In this document: in pieces, positions 32,412-42,759 of the stretch
Numbering within the stretch: position 1 is the first letter of the stretch
Layout of the letters: every line of letters starts with the position of its first letter
Source: Chlorops oryzae
Taxonomy: Eukaryota > Arthropoda > Insecta > Diptera > Chloropidae
Length of the DNA stretch: 64,000 bases
Reading direction: 5' to 3'
Assembly (NCBI GenBank): GCA_020466095.1
Contig: CM035807.1
Coordinates: 53,472,752 to 53,536,751 of the forward strand
Notes under the pieces: generated by a model
The model's input: the letters and a program-made list of their open reading frames with translations, nothing else
The model's database searches: none
What the model was told of the DNA's origin: nothing
Made by a program: the position numbers and the translations under genes

Positions 32412-33702
32412 ACAGGTTGGCTGATAAGTCCCCGGTCTAACAAAGAAAAACACATTTTTTTGTCAAAATTCGTTTTTATTATTCAACATAGTTCCCTTCA
32501 AGAGCGATACAACGATTATAACGACCTTAAAATTTTTTGATACCATTTTGTTAGTACTCCTTCGGTTTTGCCTCAAAATAGGCCTGTTTCAGCGATCACC
32601 TCTTCATTGCAGCCAAATTTTTTCCCTGCGAGCATCCTTTTGAGGTCTGAGAACAAGAAAAAGTCGCTGGGGGCCAGATCTGGAGAATACGGTGGGTGGG
32701 GAAGCAATTCGAAGCCTAATTCATGAATTTTTGCCATCGTTCTCAATGACTTGTGGCGCGGTGCGTTGTCTTGGTGGAACAACACTTTTTTCTTCTTTAT
32801 ATGGGGCCGTTTTGCCGCGATTTCGACCTTCAAACGCTCCAATAACGACATATAATAGTCACTGTTGTTGGTTTTTCCCTTCTCAAGATAATCGATAAAA
32901 ATTATTCCATGCCCATCCCAAAAAACAGAGGCCATTACTTTGCCAGCGGACTTTTGAGTCTTTCCACGCTTCGGAGACGGTTCACCGATCGCTGTCCACT
33001 CAGCCGACTGTCGATTGGACTCAAGAGTGTAGTGATAGAGCCATGTTTCATCCATTGTCACATATCGACGCAAAAACTCGGGTGTATTGCGAGTTACCAG
33101 CTGCAAACACCGCTCAGAATCATCAACACGTTGTTGTTTTTGGTCAAATGTGAGCTCGCGCGGCACCCATTTTGCACAGAGCTTTTTCATATCCAAATAT
33201 TGATGAATGATATGACCAACACGTTCCTTTGATATCTTTAAGGCCTCTGCTACCTCGATCAACTTCATTTTACGGTCATTCAAAATCATTTTGTGAATGT
33301 TTTTGATGTTCTCGTCGGTAACCACCTCTTTCGGGCGTCCACTGCGTTCACCGTCCTCCTCGCTCATTTCACCACGCTTGAATTTTGCATACCAATCAAT
33401 TATTGTTGATTTTCCTGGGGCAGAGTCCGGAAACTCATTATCAAGCCAAGTTTTTGCTTCCATTGTATTTTTTCCCTTTAGAAAACAGTATTTTATCAAA
33501 ACACGAAATTCATTTTTTTCCATTTTTTTCACAATAACAAAAGTTGCTTCACAAAAGACGCTCTATCTCACAAACTAATTGACTTACAGACGTCAAATTT
33601 TGACACGAATCATTTGAAGGTTGCCACTATATAAAAATAATATGCATTTAATACTAGCGACGCCATCTATGTGTCAGACCGGGGACTTATCAGCCAACCG
33701 GT
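32412..33702 (-). mobile_element. mariner element, Himar1/irritans-type
   Basis: 1,291 bp between TA duplications (32,410-32,411; 33,703-33,704). Terminal repeats read ACAGGTTGGCTGATAAGTCC and, inverted, the same with one change at the outer end (ACCGGTTGG). They match the known Himar1-type ends. It contains one transposase gene on the - strand and sits between two Polinton genes. Confidence 0.95.
32573..33532 (-). pseudogene. mariner transposase (irritans subfamily), 3' frameshift
   Basis: 319 codons; the family start is probably the second Met (33,523, MEKNEF). The N-terminal paired helix-turn-helix is followed by the WVPRELT linker motif and the DD34D triad: TMDETWLYHY, LFHQDNAPRHKS and YSPDLAPSDFFLF, all present. 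The family length is 348 residues. Near 32,586 a 2-bp deletion shifts the frame (AETGLF, stop), and two more stops follow in the shifted tail, so the last ~30 residues are lost. The catalytic core is otherwise strikingly well preserved, which suggests recent arrival. Confidence 0.95.
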
Positions 33703-33715
33703 TATAATCAAAGTT

Positions 33716-34368
33716 TTATTCAAAAGGTTTCAAGTGCAGACGTAATGTTATCTTCTCTCCTCGAAAATTTATTAATGTACCGTTTTCGTTGACAGTTATG
33801 TCTGTCAGTTTGGAGTTATGTCTATTTTATATCCAGGTTCAACATTTATAGAAAACTCGTATAAAGTTTGTGCCGGTACACTATTTAGATACGAGCCACC
33901 CACAATATTGCACTCAATACGAACAACATTGTTTTGTGTTATCATAAGACTTTTGTCTGAAGTATGAGGTTTATTAGGTTCAAGTTTTCGTTTCGATAAT
34001 CCTAATAACGACCCGATGCTTTGCTCTTTATCAAAGGAAATTGTATCGTGTGAAGAATAGATTTCAGCTTTTAATGTATTATTATTTGCATATATATCTA
34101 GTGTAGCACCAGAAGTTCGGTTTACAAGAATTTCATAGTCTTCGATAATATATTTTGCTATGTCATCAAATTCATATGAACCAATAGGAAGCACAATTTT
34201 TTCATCACCAATATGAAAAATATTATTGGTTTCATCAACATTTGGCACTGAGTAATAGGTATGGAAATCAATCAGCCCACAAACATAATCCCAGTTAAGC
34301 TCTATGGGAGGAAAATAATTCGCCGTGAGAATTGATAAATTTCCAGTCAAAGTTAATGTTCTTGACAT
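33716..34368 (-). pseudogene. Polinton probable minor capsid/penton-type protein
   Basis: 187 open codons starting MSRTLTLTGNLSILTANYFP and containing YVCGLIDFHTYYSVPNVDE, VLPIGSYEFDDIAKYI, SIGSLLGLSKRKLEPNKPH and EFSINVEPGYKIDITP. A frame change at about 33,805 separates the last strand (VNENGTLINFRGERITLRLH), which ends in a stop at 33,716. I recognise it as a conserved companion of the arthropod Polinton capsid gene; a single jelly-roll penton role is inferred. It lies 49 bp downstream of the integrase stop on the same strand. Confidence 0.65.
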
Positions 34369-34417
34369 CTTGAATAAGAAAATTAAACTGAACCAATTAA
34401 GAAAATTAAGCTTCTCT

Positions 34418-35335
34418 TTATAGTTTATCGTCTTTATTAATCCATGAGTTGTGATGAGACGAAAATCCCAACCATTTTAAATACACTTTATTATCTCGTT
34501 TCTTAATAACTTTTTCTACTAAATATTTATGAGGATAACTTGATTTTTACAGCTCTTCCTTATAGAAAGCACCTTTGACAATATTACCCTGATAGTATTT
34601 TAGTGTGTAGGTGCATGGATTGGCATTTTGAATTTTGTTTATTTGAAAGATTTCCGTTGTCCAATTGGGAGTGTAACCCTTCTCAAAAATATGTTTATAT
34701 TTGCTTATTTGTACATGATCGTTCACATGAAATTTTGGTTTATCGTAGATTTTAAGACGATTGTAAGCTGTTTGTAAAATTAAAGCTTCATTTGAAGAAT
34801 CAACATCATTTGGTGCAATTTTTATAGTTCTGTGCACTGTTTTATTGTATTTCTCAATTAAGTTATCATATTCATCAATCCATTTGTATGATCCACGAGT
34901 GCTAAGCTCCTTCCACATCATATTTTTTAGAGTTCTATTAAATCGTTCGACAATCGACGCTTTCAATGTACTATAGGTCGAATAATGATTAATTTTATTT
35001 TGTTTCATTAAATTTTGAAAGTCCTTGTTAAAGAATTCTTTTCCATCATCTGTTTGTAAATTTTTAGGCTTTCGTTCACGTTCCAAAATATTTTTCATTG
35101 CCTTGGTGACATCTGCAGCCGTTTTAGATTTCAGTGCAACTGTCCATGCATATTTTGAGAATGTGTCAATGATTTTAAGAAGATAGCGGTAGCCTTTATT
35201 GTGAGCAGCATAGCTACCCATTTCAACCAAATCAGCTTGCCAAAGATCATCGATACCTTTGATAATGACTGCTCTACGTCTAAAGTTTCGGCGTGCTTGT
35301 CTATGTAGCTCCTGAACTATTTGGCTGCGACTCAT
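34418..35335 (-). pseudogene. Polinton integrase with C-terminal chromodomain
   Basis: 262 codons open from MSRSQIVQELHRQARRNFRR. The retroviral-type core has WQADLVEM, NLQTDDGKEFF and SIVERFNRTLKNMMW, with Asp, Asp and Glu all kept. A TAA at 34,547-34,549 precedes an in-frame chromodomain (YLVEKVIKKRDNKVYLKWLG, then HNSWINKDD, ending at 34,418), so one nonsense codon removes the chromatin-binding tail. The ATG overlaps the stop of the upstream ORF as ATGA. The enzyme would insert the element; the core could still be made. Confidence 0.92.
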
Positions 35336-35769
35336 ACTGTTGGCGATTGTGCTCCTTCCGTACTATTTATTTTTTTTTTTAAATTTGCATTATTAGCATT
35401 TGAAATCATTGAAAACAAAACACTATCCATACCTTCTAGACGTTTTTCAATGTATTCCATATATGCCTTAAAGTTCTCGTCAATAATGTTTTCAATAGAT
35501 TTAATTTTATTGTAAATGGCTTCAACTTCTTTATTACTACGCTTTTCATGAGCTTCAATCGAACTCTGAAATTCAGTTCGAAACACATTAAGATTGAAAA
35601 GAATGAAATTCTTGGTTGCAGCGGCTTGATTTTCTATAGGATCTTTTAGATTTTTAATGCGATGGAAATGGGCATTAAAGCAAGTATCCTTACCAACAGT
35701 CAATTGGGTACTAAAGTTATTTGAATTTTTAATTGTATTATTATAGCGACCAAATTTGTCAACGCCCAT
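35332..35769 (-). CDS. Polinton conserved ORF (MGVDKFGR type), coiled-coil
   Basis: 145 intact codons starting MGVDKFGRYNNTIKNSNNFS, a start I recognise as recurrent in arthropod Polintons. The C-terminal two thirds is helical with heptad-like spacing (IYNKIKSIENIIDENFKAYM), so a coiled-coil structural role is likely (inference). The start overlaps the previous stop as TAATG and the stop overlaps the integrase start as ATGA, pointing to coupled translation from one transcript. Confidence 0.7.
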   Translation of the reverse strand: MGVDKFGRYNNTIKNSNNFSTQLTVGKDTCFNAHFHRIKNLKDPIENQAAATKNFILFNLNVFRTEFQSSIEAHEKRSNKEVEAIYNKIKSIENIIDENFKAYMEYIEKRLEGMDSVLFSMISNANNANLKKKINSTEGAQSPTV

Positions 35770-35885
35770 TATACGATTATATTAGATTCTTTGAGCTCTT
35801 CAATAATTGAAATAATTTCGCTTTTATGATTATTATGACAAGCTGACTGTGATGACAAGAGCAGTCTCAGACGATTGACTAATTC
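35769..35885 (-). pseudogene. C-terminal fragment of a Polinton gene, cut by a hAT palindrome
   Basis: The - strand gives VNRLRLLLSSQSACHNNHKS then EIISIIEELKESNIIV, stop. This tail ends many arthropod Polinton proteins encoded directly upstream of the MGVDKFGR ORF. The upstream part is displaced by the hAT-like palindrome at 35,886. Possible continuation on the far side (36,991-37,060) is short and uncertain. Confidence 0.5.
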
Positions 35886-36990
35886 CAGGGATCGGCAGAA
35901 AAAAAATTTTTATTTTGATTTTCAGATTATAGTACAAAGATTTTCATTTTATGATTATGGATTAATGAAAATTCCAAAATTTCATATTTAATATTTTCGA
36001 TTTGAGTGATATTATTAAATTCAAATTCAAAAAATATGAATTGACATATAGTTAATAATAATAAAATTTAAAATTTGGACTACTAAAAAAACCCAAAATT
36101 TAGATGTGAGAGTTATTGAATATTGGACAATCAAAAATTTTTATTTCGAAATTTTGGAATATTCAGGCACTCAAAAATTAGATCTTTGAAATTTTGGATT
36201 ATTTGAAAAATCAGCAATCATTTTTTTTTAAAATTTTTTATTGTTTTAATAATAAAGAATTTCAGATCAAAAATTCGTGGAACAAATTTATAAATATAGC
36301 ATTTCTGGTTTCAAATTAACATGCTTATGACAAATAACAAAACCAAATGCGCCGAAGTCAACCAATAATTATTTTGAAAACAGGCAAATTGGAATTGATA
36401 GTTATGTAAAGTCGAAAAGATCTAAGTATATCAATGAGATCTACCTCATGGGAAGGATCATTTGAACTATTTTTAATTTCGGATGAGCCTCCAGCTGCTA
36501 AATTCATTTCGTTAGAAATTTCAGAAACGCCTTTTCGGAATTTTCATAAATACGAAATGCTATATTTATAAATGTATTCCACGAATTTTTTATCTGAAAT
36601 TCTTGATTATTAAAACAATAAAAAAATTTAGAAAAATGATTGCTGATTTTTCAAATAATCCAAAATTTCAAAGATCTGATTTTTGAGTGCCTGAATATTC
36701 CAAAATTTCGAAATAAAAATTTTTGATTGTCCAATATTCAATAACTCTCACAATTAAATTTTGGGTTTTTTTTAGTAGTCCAAATTTTAAATGTTATTAT
36801 TATTGACTATATATCAATTCATATTTTCAGAATTTGAATTTAACAATATCACACAAATCGAAAATGTTAAATTTGAAATTTTTGCATTTTCATAATTCCA
36901 TAATTATATGTGAAAAGAAATGGAAATATTCATATATTCGGCAATAATTCATAAAAATAATGCTGAAAATAGGATTATTGCCGATCCCTG
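35886..36990. mobile_element. hAT-like non-autonomous palindrome, 1.1 kb
   Basis: The ends CAGGGATCGGCA and TGCCGATCCCTG are typical hAT termini. The inverted similarity goes far inside (for example the AATCAGCAATCA region near 36,210 against 36,630, and TATTGAATATTGGACAATCA near 36,115 against 36,730), so each arm is about 430 bp. No coding capacity. No 8-bp target duplication is visible. Confidence 0.85.
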
Positions 36991-37128
36991 GTTTGGCATG
37001 TATGCTTCTGGAGGTAAGACCTATGTCGTTCGTCTTCGCTAAATGAAGAGCGAATTTGTATTTTATGAAGTTGTTGCACCACTACATGTTTATCAGGTTA
37101 TATTTGCTTCTGTATTGCGCCCAGCCCT

Positions 37129-37350
37129 GATCTAGATTCATCATATGCAGGAGGAACGCATTGGGTAGCATATATTAAAAATGATGGTTTTAGAGAATAC
37201 TTTGACAGTTTTGGTAATCTACCTCCACCAAAAGAAGTTGTGAAATACCTTGGAAAGAAAAACTTGAGCTATAACTATAAACAACATCAACCATACAATT
37301 CATATAACTGCGGTCATTTATGTTTACAATTTCCTTATTCATATTCATAA
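37129..37350 (+). pseudogene. Polinton cysteine protease (adenain-like), C-terminal part
   Basis: The + frame has GGTHWVAYIKNDGFREYFDS (catalytic His), FGNLPPPKEV, and YNSYNCGHLCLQF with the catalytic Cys, then stops at 37,348. This is the adenovirus/Ulp1-like protease of Polintons. The N-terminal part is missing; upstream is damaged DNA and the hAT palindrome. It is on the strand opposite to most Polinton genes, as commonly seen. In particles it should mature capsid proteins. Confidence 0.85.
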
Positions 37351-37613
37351 TAAACATAAATACAATAAAAAATCAAAATTTGCTTTTTTTTTCTTATTAA
37401 ATTTGAATAATGGTTCATTAGTTTGTGTGCTTTGCAGATAATAAATTTGTTGTTGAAACAAGTGCAATCATTGTATCCTTGAGAAAAGTTGTAACAAAAA
37501 TTATAGTCTTCACTAGAAATATGGAGCTTTAAGTTTCTTAGAAAAAGACGAATTATTCCGCTTTCCGATGCCATGTTGTTATTAAATTGACAATTAATAA
37601 CGTAATAAATCAA
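37335..37613 (-). CDS. Small Cys-rich ORF of the Polinton, uncertain
   Basis: 92 codons. The likely real start is the Met at about 37,574 (MASESGIIRLFLRN). It contains CYNFSQGYNDCTCFNNKFII then CKAH, a cysteine/histidine cluster. It overlaps the protease stop tail-to-tail by 16 bp. It may be a true small gene; the function is unknown. Confidence 0.4.
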   Translation of the reverse strand: MIYYVINCQFNNNMASESGIIRLFLRNLKLHISSEDYNFCYNFSQGYNDCTCFNNKFIICKAHKLMNHYSNLIRKKKQILIFYCIYVYYEYE

Positions 37614-37623
37614 CCACCAACAT

Positions 37624-38100
37624 TCATAACATTGCTAGCTGATGCTGATTGTTTGTGTGTGCCTCGTCAACTGAATTTGTTTCTGTAACACCAATGTCAT
37701 ATGCATTTTTAAGAGGTTTTACCAATGACATACCCTCTATTTCACTGAAGACGCATCCTATTTTGAACCCTCCAAAATCACGTCTTGTTTGATGCATTCC
37801 GTCATATGCCACTCCAGTCAAACAAATAGATCCACCGTCCACTTCAATTTTAACATGATCCGTCTCATTAAATGTGAAGTTTTTTCTCAGAATATGATCA
37901 AGTTTTGGACAATTTCTATACATTCTAAAGAGCAAAGTTCTAGCTCCATTATCTGGTGTCATATGCACACTCAACTCTCCATGTGTGACATTAATATCTG
38001 TAATAGTAAATGCCAGTCGGCAATCGGCTCAGGCATGAATTTGTTCTTCAATGAATTCATCGATGAAATAACTGAAAAATGTAATGTCGAAAAAATTCAT
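37624..38100 (-). pseudogene. Polinton ORF of unknown function
   Basis: The frame 37,974-37,624 (MSVHMTPDNGARTLLFRMYR) includes FNETDHVKIEVDGGSICLTG. In the same register upstream, MNFFDITFFSYFIDEFIEEQ precedes one stop, so the gene probably began near 38,098. It is beta-rich in appearance. It lies between polB and the protease region, where Polintons carry their own PX/PY-type genes. I cannot assign a role. Confidence 0.5.
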
Positions 38101-38104
38101 GCAT

Positions 38105-38256
38105 AGTAAGGCAAACATTCAGCTATAGCGGACCGAGAAGTTTTAAGGCAGCCGGTCTATTTTCTTAAGAACCATAAAACCATAAAAGAAGAGAAAAAAA
38201 ATATATCCTTAAAAAACTTCTCGGTCCGCTTTCGGTGAATTTTTGCCTTACTGTAC
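38105..38256. mobile_element. Small palindromic MITE with GCGGACCGA motif
   Basis: AGTAAGGCAAACATTCA...GCGGACCGAGAAG (38,106-38,145) is repeated inverted at 38,212-38,252, with TA on both sides. It is about 150 bp and non-coding. Related fragments carrying the same motif lie at 38,330-38,360 and 39,140-39,330. Confidence 0.65.
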
Positions 38257-39600
38257 CTGATTTTTTTCTTATGAACAGAAACTATTGAAAAAACGCACAA
38301 GCCGACTAGATCATTGAAAAATTTTCGCTCCGCTATAGCTGAATTTTCCGCTTACTAAACATGAATTTTTTCAGAATAGTAGCGATCGTGAATTTCCGTG
38401 GAAAAACAAAGCGTTTAGTGTTTTAATTTTTTTTTTTACTAAAAACTGTCAATTGAAGTGTGACATCCGATAAAGCAACACGGATCGGGTTAATCAAATA
38501 AAAAGTAAAAAATATTAATTAAAAATATAAAATATTTAAGTGAAATACTCACTCGCAAACCTTCTCAGCGAAAACCCGGTAAATTACAATTTCAATCACT
38601 TGAAAATTACATTGCAATACGTTTTTTTTTTACTTTAGAAACCTGTAAAAAGAACGGCTATACGCCGAAAGCTTATGCAGATAGCATGAGGAAAGCTTTC
38701 AGGCAGGGAAAAGGGAGATTCTACAAGCGCGAAAGACTGAAAAGAAAAACAACATAACAAGCCGACTAATATAATATTTAAGCTTTTATTTTATAAGAAT
38801 TAATTTTGTTTAAGAAAAATATATATTATGAACTGTTTTATTTTTTATTAATAAGCCAGCAGTGGAAACCGTCACAACTCTGATCACTTTTTTATACTAA
38901 TATGTTAATACTTTTGTTTAAGAATTACCTTTTTTGTTTTTTATTTAATAAAATGAACTGATTTTGAATATAAAACAAATTTTTTACCGATTTATAAATC
39001 CTCCAAACAGGAATATTTTCTACAATGAATTCAACAATCTTTTTTTCATTGTAGAATTTATATATGAATTTGTTGTGAATTTTCAAAAGAAGAGGTTCAC
39101 TATGCCTTACCATATGTAAGCTATGTAAGCTATCACTTCCGCGATAGCGGACCGAAAACACGCTGGCTATTCATGACTAATTCGACCATTTTCAAACGAA
39201 GCTTTCCGCGATAGCGGACCGAAAATACACGAGCGCTTCCAAGAATTCATTTCGTGTCATTTCTCTCGCGCCGCTATCCATGACTATTTCGACCATTTTC
39301 AAATTAAGTTTTCAGCGATAGCGGACCGAAAAATAAATGAAAACTATACCTTACATTTCCTAGGACATCGCAATGTTAATTTTCAACGATGAATTCAGCA
39401 ATACTCCATAGAGGCTATTGCAGAAAAAGTTGCTGATAAACCTTACACTTGCCGACTGGGATGATTTCCAAAAAGTATGACAAATGCAATATTTCTCAGG
39501 ACCGCTTATATGTTGAATCCAAAACATTTTTCTCTTACAATCTTCAACAGATATTTAATTCCTACCTTTCTCGGTGGCGATTAAAACTCAACTAAATTCA
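38257..39600. other. Polinton-internal stretch with dispersed GCGATAGCGGACCGAAAA repeats
   Basis: No long gene. A short + frame at 38,641-38,757 (KKNGYTPKAYADSMRKAFRQ, basic) is coding-like but unassigned. The motif GCGATAGCGGACCGAAAA occurs at about 39,143, 39,209 and 39,316, with TCATGACTA(A/T)TTCGACCATT between two of the copies. It may be decayed MITE debris. Confidence 0.5.
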
Positions 39601-39815
39601 AAGTTCATTTGCAAAAAGTATTTATTTATAAAACATTTTTTAGTTTTTATACAATATTCATACTAAATTTTCCGCGACTTTTATATGATGAGATGACTCA
39701 CCTTTCTTGTGAAATTCATAAAAAAAAAATTATTCATTTTAATTTTTTTGTTTTATTTTTATTTTTTTTATTTGTATTAATTCTTATACTAAATAAATAC
39801 ACATATACATAAAAT

Positions 39816-42759
39816 TTAGTCTATATCCATATGTTCACTAGTAACAATACTAAAGTGTCCCCATGCAAAAGTATTAATACCGTCTGATTGAATGCACCTC
39901 TTGTCATCTGTATTACTTAATACTACTTTTTTCCACAATTCGGTATAAATGGCATGAAACTTACTTCTAAACATATACATACTATGAAAATACATCTTAT
40001 TTTCTAACAAACATAATCGATAATTATCAATAGTTAATTTCATTAATGCAGCCTTTTTGACTCCTTTAGACTTTTTGATTTCAAAATTGTCTAAAGTTTT
40101 TAATGAATACATTTTCGATCTGAGTCCAATAAACTCTTTAATTATTCTTCCACTAAGCTCATCCTTCATCATTCCCAAACTTTTTTTATTTCTAAGAGGA
40201 ATTTTAAAGTGATTATCTGGAGAATAGTCTGATGTATCAAAATTGAAATCGATAATAATTTAAAGACAGATGTTTTCCAAATTTCGGTAGCATATAATCA
40301 TAGTGGAAACTGTACATTTTATGTTTTGACAACTCTAATACTGCGAAACCCAAATACATGGGCTTGTCATATAAAATTTTTTCTTTTTGCAGTTCTATGG
40401 ATATTAAATTGTCTATGAAAATTTTAATATTATGAAAATTTGGTTTAGATATGAGAGCTTTAGCACCAAGACGTTTACCCTTACTCTCCCACTCTTCTAC
40501 TAATTTTATATTTCTTCTCTTTTCAATATTTTCCATTGTTTTACCGTACAAGTCAAGTCTGCTAAAAGCTTTGCAATTTTTCCGCATGGTGGCTTCTTAT
40601 TTGCTGGACAAAATGAAAGATCATTATGTAAGTCATGAATTTCTTGTGGACATTCCAAATCAACTTCTAATATGTAGCCAAATAGTGAATCGGCTGGTAT
40701 TGAGAAGACATTGAAATTTTCAATATTTTCTAATCACTTGAAACCACCATATGGTAGATATTCGGACATTGCATATCCATACAAATTATTTGCGTCTAAA
40801 TACACAATTGTATATGAAGGCCTACTTACATCATAATCTTCCATCATGTATATATTGTTTGCAGTAGAATGTCTTTTGCTACATTGAACCAAACCACCGC
40901 GTATACCATTTCTGATTAAATAGAGCATTTCAATGTCAGTTAAAAGCTCTAGTTCTATTTTTGTGTACTTAAGCATTGCATCCCATGGTAGCGCTGGTAA
41001 TGTTAAATATTGGCATGGGTCTAATTTATAAATATTTTGGGAAACTTTTCTAAAGTTTTCCATAACATCAGCTAGTAACAAAACATCTGTCTTTAAACAT
41101 ATAGACATATAATCGCAAATCGTTGTACAATTGAAAAAATGCCAAACATTTTGAGCATGTTGATAATCCTCAATGGTGCGCGCTTTGTTTGTTAGTTTAT
41201 TGAAAAAAGCTTCGCGTGGTGGTAAGCTTGTTTCTTTTAGATTTTCAATTGATTTAATGTAATCGTATGGAAATATACCTTTGCGTGTTAATAAATTTTT
41301 TTCATCCTCATCGTGAAATTCTGTACGCAAAATATTAAAACTGTCTTTCTCCAGATTTCGAGATAAGGTGTCTAGGCTGGCTGGTAGAAATCTAAATGAG
41401 TCCAGAAAACGTATTTCCGCATGTTGTTTATCTTGAGATGTAAAGTGTTTTGCCAATGAAATATACTTTTCCTTATTGAGTGCGACTACACTAATAGATA
41501 AGATAGTTTTTTAACAAATAAATGGCAACAATATGCCGAAAATTTATGGGAAAAAATCGGTATAAAACGACCAATTTGAAATTCTAGATTGCATTTAACT
41601 TTTTTATCGTTATCGTCTAGTGGTAGCTCACAAATATGACAGTTCATTGCATTATGAAAGGAAATCTGTTGGCTTCTGGAAAGCGGATTCATTTCTTTGA
41701 TTTGAAAAACATTGTTTTCCAACAATGGTACACAATCCTCATAAATTCTTTTGCCGAATACCTCGGCTGCATCTTCATCATCTTCATTCGCTTCGACATA
41801 TATTGGAAATCTATCTAGACTGGAGTCAAAACTGCATTTAATAAAATAACAAAAGGCAATCGGTTTGTGTGTCTGATCTTTTATTACATTTTCTGATTCT
41901 TGTTCATTTGTTGGAAGTAGCATGCATTCAAAGTCTGCATATACTTCAAAAGGAACATTTAATTCCTTTTTATAATTCTTAAACTTAAGAATATCATTTT
42001 CACTTTTTACTGGTAGCTCTGTCACCGTCCGATTGCAATGCTTCAAATGCTTCTCCAGGGTTTCACTCTTTTGGAAGAACTGTAAGCAAAAGTTACAAAT
42101 ATATATCGCCGCTTTGTGCTTTGTGATCTGGCTCTTGAGTAATTTTAAAATAGAACAGAGAGAAAAATTTGTATGTGATAATGGTTCCCACATTGATTTA
42201 TCATAATGAGCATTTAATTACTAACCTTGATATATTCTTTATCCATACGTAGTGGAAATTTTCTTCTCTTTCCAAAAGGAGGAGGTTTATGTGTATAGGC
42301 TTCAAAGTGTTTGTCTTATAGTATGGTCCAATAATGTGTCCTTTTTCCTCTTGAAACCCAAAAACATTTACACTGATAAGAGGGTTATTGGCTTCGAAAA
42401 TTGCTACATCCTCACAGAAAGAGGAAAACGTAGCCCTTCAAAGTTTAATATGATGTTCTCCTTGTTGAGACCAATCAAGTTTTCCTCAATGTTGACTTCA
42501 TATGCGGAGCATCTTGTTGAGTTGACAGTTAAATTTTAAAAAGCTGATACAATTGCCCATTTGAAGCAGTATGGATCGTTGTTTTGCACATTTAATACAG
42601 TTTTTTTTGAGGCTAGAACTGTAGGATTTTGTATATATGATGATCCTCGGATCGGTCTATATTGATTGACGTTAAGTTTTAGCCACAACATTTTTGAGTG
42701 CCCAGCCGCTGTCCTTCTCCTGGAACTCTTCCATCCGTTTACATATTTCAACTATGTCT
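39816..42759 (-). pseudogene. Polinton DNA polymerase B, main part (broken)
   Basis: Frames in order on the - strand are 42,751-42,536, 42,530-42,200 (several frames), 42,193-41,486, 41,456-40,734, 40,587-40,237 and 40,178-39,816. Recognised blocks: RPIRGSSYIQNP; exonuclease-type VYADFECML; RFLDSFRFLPASLDTLSRNL; YDYMSICLKTDVLLLAD-like; motif A YLDANNLYGYAMSEYLP; LYGKTMENIEKRRNIKL (motif B side). The conserved YxDTDS (motif C) is absent, lost in a gap near 40,235. This is the protein-primed family B polymerase that copies the element. At least five breaks. Confidence 0.9.
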
